Positions 58,728 through 64,000 of a DNA stretch of 64,000 nucleotides are shown here, piece by piece (within the stretch, counting starts at the first letter, position 1; each line of letters begins with the position of its first letter). The notes under the pieces are model-generated. The model saw only the letters and a program-made list of their open reading frames with translations. It had not been told where the DNA came from and did no database searches. The translations under genes and the position numbers were made by a program. Origin of the DNA: Streptomyces blattellae (lineage in GTDB: Bacteria; Actinomycetota; Actinomycetes; Streptomycetales; Streptomycetaceae); assembly GCF_009709555.1 (NCBI RefSeq), contig NZ_WJBG01000233.1, positions 56,983 through 120,982 of the forward strand, written 5' to 3'.

Positions 58728-61021
58728 CGACGGCGCTTGCCTGGGATCTCTCGCCGGGGAACGAGTTCATCGTGAACGGCTTGCCATGGACCGTGGAGGC
58801 GTTTGAGCCCCAAGTCGGAAAGGTGGTGCTGGTCCGACCTGAGCATGAGCCGTGGAAGACGTCGGTTCGGCAGTTGTTGCACCATCCGAACATCCGGCCA
58901 TCGACACGGACGAGGAAGGACCTTCCGGCCGCCAACCGCGGGAGGCAGCCAAAAGGCGTTCTCGATCTGCCACCGGACAAGCGGCCCCTGGTGATGCTGC
59001 GCGTGGAGCATCTGCGGGAAGTGGAGACCGGATTTCGCAGCGGCGACCCGCTGATGGCGCTCCCCGGAGAGCCGAAGCCGCAATACGACCCGGACTCCAC
59101 AACGCTGACCGAGCGACGCCATGCCAAGGTGCGGGAACTGAGGCAGGAGACGGTACGCAACCCGGACCTGGCCGCAGCCAACTGCCTGGACAAGGTCAGC
59201 TACCGCACCCTGATCCGCTGGGATCTGGACCGCCGACGCTTCGGTCCGATCGGATGTGCAGACGACCGTTGGCTACGGGAGGCGACCGGCCGCCAGATCT
59301 CAGCCGCGGTACGTGAGGCCATCTTTGCGGTGCGGCACGAAACCCTGCACCGCTCCAAGCTGACGGCGAAGGACCGTGAACGGTTGATCCATCAGTACGT
59401 CCGCGAGGTGTTCGGAGAGGACGAACCGGTACCCAGCTACGAAACGCTCAGGGTCGTGTGGAAGGAGTGGTTCGGATCATCCGGAGCCCGTCAGCGCTAT
59501 GCCGTTTCAGCTGCCCGGGCACAGGCGGTGGCTACAGGTCGACATGTAGTGGTGAGCCGGCCCGGCCAGGTGGTGGCACTCGACACGACGATCCTCCCGG
59601 TCAAAGTCCGCGAGCAGGTCTTTGGCGACCCGGTGTCGGTGCATCTGACGCTGGCTCTGGACGTATACACGCACTCGATCGTGGCTTTCCGACTCACGTT
59701 GGTCTCAGACACCTCCGTAGACGTCGCCATGATCTTGCGGGACGTCATGATGCCCCTGCCCATGCGACCAGACTGGGGCAAGGAGATGGAGTGGGCCTAC
59801 CCCGGGGTCCCTGGCACCGTGGTCGCGGAATTCGCTGGTGGCAAGGTCGCCGGGCTACCGTTCTTCGCCCCGGAGACCGTGACCACCGACCACGGCTCGG
59901 TTTACAAGAATCACCACCTGATCGAGGTGCAGCGGGTAATCGGTGCGACGATCCGGCCGAGTCGGGTCCTGCGACCGACCGACAAACAGGCGGTGGAGCG
60001 GGCCTTCGGCGCGATCCAGTCCCTGCTGTTCCGGATCCTTCCGGGCTATCAGGGCGTCGACAGCTCGGATCGCGGCATCGATCCGGAAGGCGACGCATGC
60101 ATCACCGTGGCGGAGATGGAGCACTTGATTGCCACCTGGGTCGTCAAGATCTGGCAGAACCGCAGATTCGGTTCCTACGCGCCCAGTTGGGATCCTGCCG
60201 GAGATCACAGTCCGAACACCCTGTTCGCCGCGTCCATGGCCCAGGGCGGCTTCGCACTGCAGATCCCACCCGCGGAGTTGTACTACCAACTGCTTCCTAC
60301 CCATCGGGTGATGATTCACGGCCGCCGTGGCGTGAAGATCCGAAACCTCTGGTACGACGGGGAGGCACTGGACGAATGGCGCTTCCGTCCCTCGGGCCGG
60401 GGCGGGGCGGCGAAGAACAAGTACGTGTTCCACCGGGATCCACGTGATCCATGTTTCGTCTTCTTTCAGGATCCGCTCACCCATGAATGGCATCAGTTGC
60501 GTTGGGTGGGCCTTCCGGACGAGGGCCGGGTGCCCACGTTCAGTGACGCCCGTGTGCGGCAAGTGATGCGCGAGCTACGCGCTCAGGGGCTGAAACCGAA
60601 GTCCGACAAGGATCTGCTGCCCCTGTTGCTGGACTTGATCGGAGACAACGTTCCCGTCGAGCAGTGGCCCACGCGCCTGACGAAGGCTCAGCGGACCGAG
60701 CATGCCCGCGAAGTGGCCCAAGCTGCGGCAGCGGCTGCCGACCGACCGAAGCCAGCCCCTGTCGCTGCCTGCGCCGACGAGGTGGCACCTTTTGTGTCCC
60801 ACCAGGGCGATGAGGTCCACAATGTCGTCGCGTTGCGTTGGCGCGAGCGGGCCGAGCAGGGCCAGGCTGCGATCGATAGCGAGCGTCGACGCCGACGAGA
60901 GTCGGTCCCCGAGAAGCCGGCCGCGACGTCGCCCCTTAGCCAGCGGTTGCGGGGGCGCAGCCTGATGGACTTGCTCGACGAGGAGAAGGATTCTGCCGCT
61001 GAGCCTGGCGGTCGGCCGTGA
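58718..61021 (+). CDS. tnsB: TnsB-like DDE transposase (Mu/Tn7 type)
   Basis: A 767-residue retroviral-integrase-fold transposase. The catalytic DDE triad is visible as Asp289 (VVALDTTILPVK), Asp391 (VTTDHGSVYKN) and Glu427 (DKQAVERAFGAIQ), giving the DD35E spacing of TnsB. N-terminal helix-turn-helix domains (about 130-250) would bind the element ends. A C-terminal Mu-type beta-barrel region (about 500-600) and a basic, disordered tail follow. GTG start overlapping tnsA; an alternative GTG two codons on is possible. It joins the 3' ends to target DNA together with TnsA and TnsC. Confidence 0.92.
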   Translation: MAVTTALAWDLSPGNEFIVNGLPWTVEAFEPQVGKVVLVRPEHEPWKTSVRQLLHHPNIRPSTRTRKDLPAANRGRQPKGVLDLPPDKRPLVMLRVEHLREVETGFRSGDPLMALPGEPKPQYDPDSTTLTERRHAKVRELRQETVRNPDLAAANCLDKVSYRTLIRWDLDRRRFGPIGCADDRWLREATGRQISAAVREAIFAVRHETLHRSKLTAKDRERLIHQYVREVFGEDEPVPSYETLRVVWKEWFGSSGARQRYAVSAARAQAVATGRHVVVSRPGQVVALDTTILPVKVREQVFGDPVSVHLTLALDVYTHSIVAFRLTLVSDTSVDVAMILRDVMMPLPMRPDWGKEMEWAYPGVPGTVVAEFAGGKVAGLPFFAPETVTTDHGSVYKNHHLIEVQRVIGATIRPSRVLRPTDKQAVERAFGAIQSLLFRILPGYQGVDSSDRGIDPEGDACITVAEMEHLIATWVVKIWQNRRFGSYAPSWDPAGDHSPNTLFAASMAQGGFALQIPPAELYYQLLPTHRVMIHGRRGVKIRNLWYDGEALDEWRFRPSGRGGAAKNKYVFHRDPRDPCFVFFQDPLTHEWHQLRWVGLPDEGRVPTFSDARVRQVMRELRAQGLKPKSDKDLLPLLLDLIGDNVPVEQWPTRLTKAQRTEHAREVAQAAAAAADRPKPAPVAACADEVAPFVSHQGDEVHNVVALRWRERAEQGQAAIDSERRRRRESVPEKPAATSPLSQRLRGRSLMDLLDEEKDSAAEPGGRP

Positions 61022-62280
61022 GTGAGCGCAGCAAGTCGTCCACCAACGCAGTCGCTTCGTTCTTGCCTGGGCCGCCTATCGACCGGACCCGGGTGGAGGG
61101 CTGGCAGCGGTGGGTGCGTACCCGTGAGCTATTCATGCCGGCACCCGTACTGAGCATGGAGCAGTATCTGCAGTTGACGCCCCGCCGACGCCGAATTCAC
61201 GACCTTCATCGTCTGGCCACTCACAGCAGCCTGCCAGTGCAGTCCACCCCGATGAGCGAGGCTGTGGCATGGCTGGTGAAAGCACGGATCGAGGACGGCG
61301 CCTACAGCCACAAGGCCGGAATCCGGACCGGGGTCATGGTCAACGGTGGTGGCGCCCAGGGAAAGACGGAGACGGTCTGTGCGGCGATCGCGGCGTTCGA
61401 GGAAGAATGGCTGGAGGTGAACGAGTACATGAATCCGGATGCCATGGCCGGCACAAGAGATCTGCTGGCTCCCGTCGCGTATGTGCGCTGCCCGGTCAAG
61501 GCGACCCCTGTTTCCACCTGCCAACGCATCCTCGACTTCTACGGCGAGGACTACAAGAACATGCGCCAGGAAGACCTCGTGCGGACGGTGAACGCAGCCA
61601 TCGCCGCGCACGCCACCAAAGCTCTGGTGATCGACGACATCACGCGACTCAAGCTGCATCGCGAGAGCGACCAGGACGTCTTGGACCTTCTTCTGGAGGT
61701 GATGAGCATGTCCGTCACTCTGATTCTGGTTGGTGTCGGCATCCCCACTTCTGGGCTATTGCGCCGCGGTCGGTTCGATCCGGTAATCAAGCGGTGGGTC
61801 ATTCCTCCGGTCAAGGACCGCGGGCGCAGCCCCAATCCGGACGCTGCGACCCAGCACGAGCGGCGCTTCGAGATGATCGATCTACAGGCGTTCGGTTACG
61901 ACACTCCCGGGCAGATCAAGGCCTGGGTCGATCACTTGGCGGCGCTGGAGAAGAGCCTGCGGCTCCTGCACGACACCGAGGGCATGCTGACTTCCGGATC
62001 CATGCCGGAATACCTGTTTCAGCGTACCAACGGGGTGGTCGGGCTCCTGGAGAAGCTGGTCCAGCGAGGCTGCCGAGTCGCGATCGAGGACGGCAGTGAG
62101 CGGCTGACCAAGGAGCTGCTGAACAGCTGTGCCGTCAGCCCGACGGATCTTCCCGACCTGGACGCCGATTCCGGTGAACAGCCATTGATCCCGCCGGTGG
62201 AGTCTCGGCCGAAGAAGAAGTCAAAGAGCAGGAACACCGTCTACGACGACGCGGGACCGGCAGCGGAGTTCGCCGGGTGA
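61018..62280 (+). CDS. tnsC: TnsC/TniB-like AAA+ transposition regulator
   Basis: A 420-residue AAA+ ATPase. Walker A is NGGGAQGKTETV (109-118) and Walker B is KALVIDDITRLKL (about 201-213). The helical N-terminus (RTRELFMPAPVLSMEQYLQL) and a Lys-rich C-terminus (SRPKKKSKSRNTVYDD) fit TniB/TnsC proteins, which bind DNA and pass target information from TniQ to the transposase. The GTG start overlaps the tnsB stop (GTGA), and the stop overlaps the tniQ start in the same way. A nuclear-type AAA+ fold is expected; no extra domain is seen. Confidence 0.9.
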   Translation: MSERSKSSTNAVASFLPGPPIDRTRVEGWQRWVRTRELFMPAPVLSMEQYLQLTPRRRRIHDLHRLATHSSLPVQSTPMSEAVAWLVKARIEDGAYSHKAGIRTGVMVNGGGAQGKTETVCAAIAAFEEEWLEVNEYMNPDAMAGTRDLLAPVAYVRCPVKATPVSTCQRILDFYGEDYKNMRQEDLVRTVNAAIAAHATKALVIDDITRLKLHRESDQDVLDLLLEVMSMSVTLILVGVGIPTSGLLRRGRFDPVIKRWVIPPVKDRGRSPNPDAATQHERRFEMIDLQAFGYDTPGQIKAWVDHLAALEKSLRLLHDTEGMLTSGSMPEYLFQRTNGVVGLLEKLVQRGCRVAIEDGSERLTKELLNSCAVSPTDLPDLDADSGEQPLIPPVESRPKKKSKSRNTVYDDAGPAAEFAG

Positions 62281-64000
62281 TCCAATCGACTCTCCGTCCG
62301 CTCGCGCGGAGCCTCGATCCGTTGCCTGGCGAATCCTTGGCCGGATTCCTCCTGCGCCTGTCCTACCGAATGGGATCGACTCCGCACCGTCTGGCAAACT
62401 TGTGCGGTCTGACCTGCCGCAGCGACAGCATTCCCCAGGAACAGCTTCGCGGACTGAACCCGGACGCCGCCGAACGACTGGCCCGGGCCGCACACCTGAC
62501 CCTGCGCGAGGTCCGCGCCCTGACCTTGCAGGGCCTCACCGCTACCTACCCACCGCTTGCCAAGCTTCGTGCCGACGAGGTCGACATCGGCTCGAAGTCA
62601 CACATCAACTGGGCCACGAATCCTGACAGCCGTTACTGCCCCGGCTGTCTACGAGGTGACAGCACGCCCGTGCAGCAGGCTTTCGGCGGTGCCTGGCAGC
62701 TGCGCTGGCACCTACCCGTCACGTTCGCCTGCATGCAGCACTCATGCCTCCTCGAGAACACCTGCCCCACATGCACCCAGCCGCTCAGCGGACGCGTCAT
62801 CAGGCGATACAGCCTTGTCCAGATGCCCCACGTCTCCGGCCTGCACCCGGGCCAGTGCCGCAACCGCGCTCCCAGCCCACCGCTCAAGCCGCGGGCCCGC
62901 GCCGCGCCGTGCGGCGCACGACTGGACGCCCTGAGGGAAGCTGCCGCGCTGTCGCCACTGGACATGCAGCGCATCCTCGATCTCCAACACAACCTGAACC
63001 TGCGGCTAGACCCAGGACAATTGCACTGTACGGCCGACGAGCAGACACCGCATACCTACTTCCCCGACCTGATCACGACCGCACGACTGATCACCCTGAG
63101 CTGGCCCAAAGGCGCCTCGCTCCTGCCGTCTACCGCGCTGGCGGACCTTGTGGACGAGTACGCCACGCCCTATATGCACGACCCATCACAACGCGGAGTT
63201 CAGATCCGGCGTAACGCGCCCCGCGGTACGGCGCATGCCTCGGCCCTGTTGCTCGCATCCGCAACTGCACTCGGCGATCGGGACCTTGTCTCACTGCGTG
63301 AGCGTATCGAGCCACTCGCACGCGAAATGCACCGTCGATCGAAGTCCGTCGGCGACAAGCTCTTTAAGAACAATGACGTTTCGGCTACCTTGCTGCGCGC
63401 CACCGCGCAGCGGGTGTACGGGTTCCAGAATCGCTCCACACTGCGTGCCGTCCGAAATTCGTATCGTTTTCGCACCGACGAAATCCCTCCCCTCCTCCCA
63501 AGTGATTGGTTTAACGAGCATTTCCAGCCTCTGCTGCACCGCATGCCCCAGATGACCACGATCTTGGAGCGCCACCTTCGTTGGGCTGGCTCATTGAGGC
63601 TTGCCGAATTGGTCTGCGGTCAGCCATGGCATGCATGCGCGGAGACCCTAGGGATCCCTCAGAGCAGTGCACGCCGAACGATGAACGTACTGGGCAAGCA
63701 TCTGACAACTCCCGGCCTTTGGCCTGTGTTCGAGGACGCGGTCGACCTGGTCGCACGTCGTTTGGATGGGCAGAACCGTCGCATCGACTACGCCCACCGT
63801 CGCCGTACAACAGCCGACTGGCGTCTTTCACTCGCAGATTGGAAGACGTTGTGCGACGGGGTCCCCGGTCTTGAGCAGCGCCAGGCTACGGGGGACCCCC
63901 GAGTCGGTGAGGCCGTAATCTGGTGCATGGTCAACGAGGCGAGCTACCTTCACAGCCCGACGGTGACGCATCGCCGCTCCGCTTCCCACTCTCCCCACCG
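62277..64000 (+). CDS. tniQ: TniQ-family target-selection protein, cut by the right edge
   Basis: An open frame of 574 codons from a GTG that overlaps the tnsC stop (GTGA), still open at the window end. The start VIQSTLRPLARSLDPLPGES is followed by the TniQ signature LAGFLLRLSYRMGSTPHRL. A zinc-binding region comes next: RYCPGCLRGD, FACMQHSC and CPTCTQPL (about residues 121-166). The C-terminal helical part contains LRWAGSLRLAELVCG and a helix-turn-helix-like LGIPQSSARRTMNVL. TniQ/TnsD proteins choose the target site. Many codons end in A or T (for example TTT AAG AAC AAT GAC GTT), unlike chromosomal genes. The full length and any fused domain are not visible. Confidence 0.9.
   Translation, partial: MIQSTLRPLARSLDPLPGESLAGFLLRLSYRMGSTPHRLANLCGLTCRSDSIPQEQLRGLNPDAAERLARAAHLTLREVRALTLQGLTATYPPLAKLRADEVDIGSKSHINWATNPDSRYCPGCLRGDSTPVQQAFGGAWQLRWHLPVTFACMQHSCLLENTCPTCTQPLSGRVIRRYSLVQMPHVSGLHPGQCRNRAPSPPLKPRARAAPCGARLDALREAAALSPLDMQRILDLQHNLNLRLDPGQLHCTADEQTPHTYFPDLITTARLITLSWPKGASLLPSTALADLVDEYATPYMHDPSQRGVQIRRNAPRGTAHASALLLASATALGDRDLVSLRERIEPLAREMHRRSKSVGDKLFKNNDVSATLLRATAQRVYGFQNRSTLRAVRNSYRFRTDEIPPLLPSDWFNEHFQPLLHRMPQMTTILERHLRWAGSLRLAELVCGQPWHACAETLGIPQSSARRTMNVLGKHLTTPGLWPVFEDAVDLVARRLDGQNRRIDYAHRRRTTADWRLSLADWKTLCDGVPGLEQRQATGDPRVGEAVIWCMVNEASYLHSPTVTHRRSASHSPH

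Overview
The window is actinomycete chromosome, almost certainly Streptomyces. GC is very high, codon third positions are almost all G or C, GTG/TTG starts are common, and lineage-typical families are present (chaplin, SsgA-like protein, NsdA-like regulator, DUF397 protein, streptophobe membrane protein, SPW-repeat protein, SpoIIE phosphatase). No rRNA, tRNA or CRISPR array was recognised. Most of the window is ordinary accessory chromosome, but two blocks stand out: a four-gene NTPase/protease cassette at 46.4-53.9 kb and the left part of a Tn7-like transposon from about 57.8 kb to the right edge.

0-29 kb is a patchwork of short transcription units. It holds a repeat-rich gene running off the left edge, a methyltransferase, a SigB/F-type sigma factor facing an RsbW-like ATPase, stress and membrane proteins, two aldo/keto reductases, a LysR and a divergent TetR regulator, and a GH19 chitinase with DasR-like operators. 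Developmental and surface genes follow: a two-domain sortase-anchored chaplin, an SsgA-like protein, a PAS-SpoIIE phosphatase and an NsdA-like regulator, then a secreted peptidase and an amidase. Several decayed genes lie between them (FHA fragment, frameshifted DUF1905 gene, MFS remnants).

29.9-42.5 kb is an acyl-CoA catabolic region. An enoyl-CoA hydratase, double-OB-fold DUF35, thiolase-fold, thiolase-fold operon diverges from a FadD-type ligase. Further on are a PaaK-type ligase, a deletion-damaged ligase, and a translationally coupled nitronate monooxygenase-acyl-CoA synthetase pair. The divergent region at 34.2 kb and the region upstream of the pair at 42.6 kb carry the same 17-bp palindrome, TCTGAC-N5-GTCAGA. 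One regulator encoded elsewhere probably controls both units as a single pathway. A Tat-exported serine hydrolase and an FAD oxidoreductase follow.

46.4-53.9 kb is a tightly packed minus-strand cassette, transcribed in this order: effector-associated domain plus trypsin-like protease; effector-associated domain plus NACHT-type NTPase plus FGE-sulfatase-fold domain; MoxR-type AAA ATPase; and a 723-residue protein whose N-terminus resembles the TraB/ChaN (DUF5682-like) fold. Gaps are 5 and 6 bp, and the last junction is an ATGA overlap. A Ser/Thr kinase with kinesin-light-chain-type TPRs lies 142 bp upstream on the same strand. The domain mix matches NTP-dependent conflict (immune or cell-death) systems predicted by comparative genomics, but the usual vWA partner is absent. 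This is the best candidate here for an undescribed system.

57.8-64 kb carries tnsA-, tnsB-, tnsC- and tniQ-like genes overlapping by about 4-10 bp, with lower GC than the neighbours. TniQ is still open at the right edge, so the target-selection genes, cargo and right end lie outside the window.
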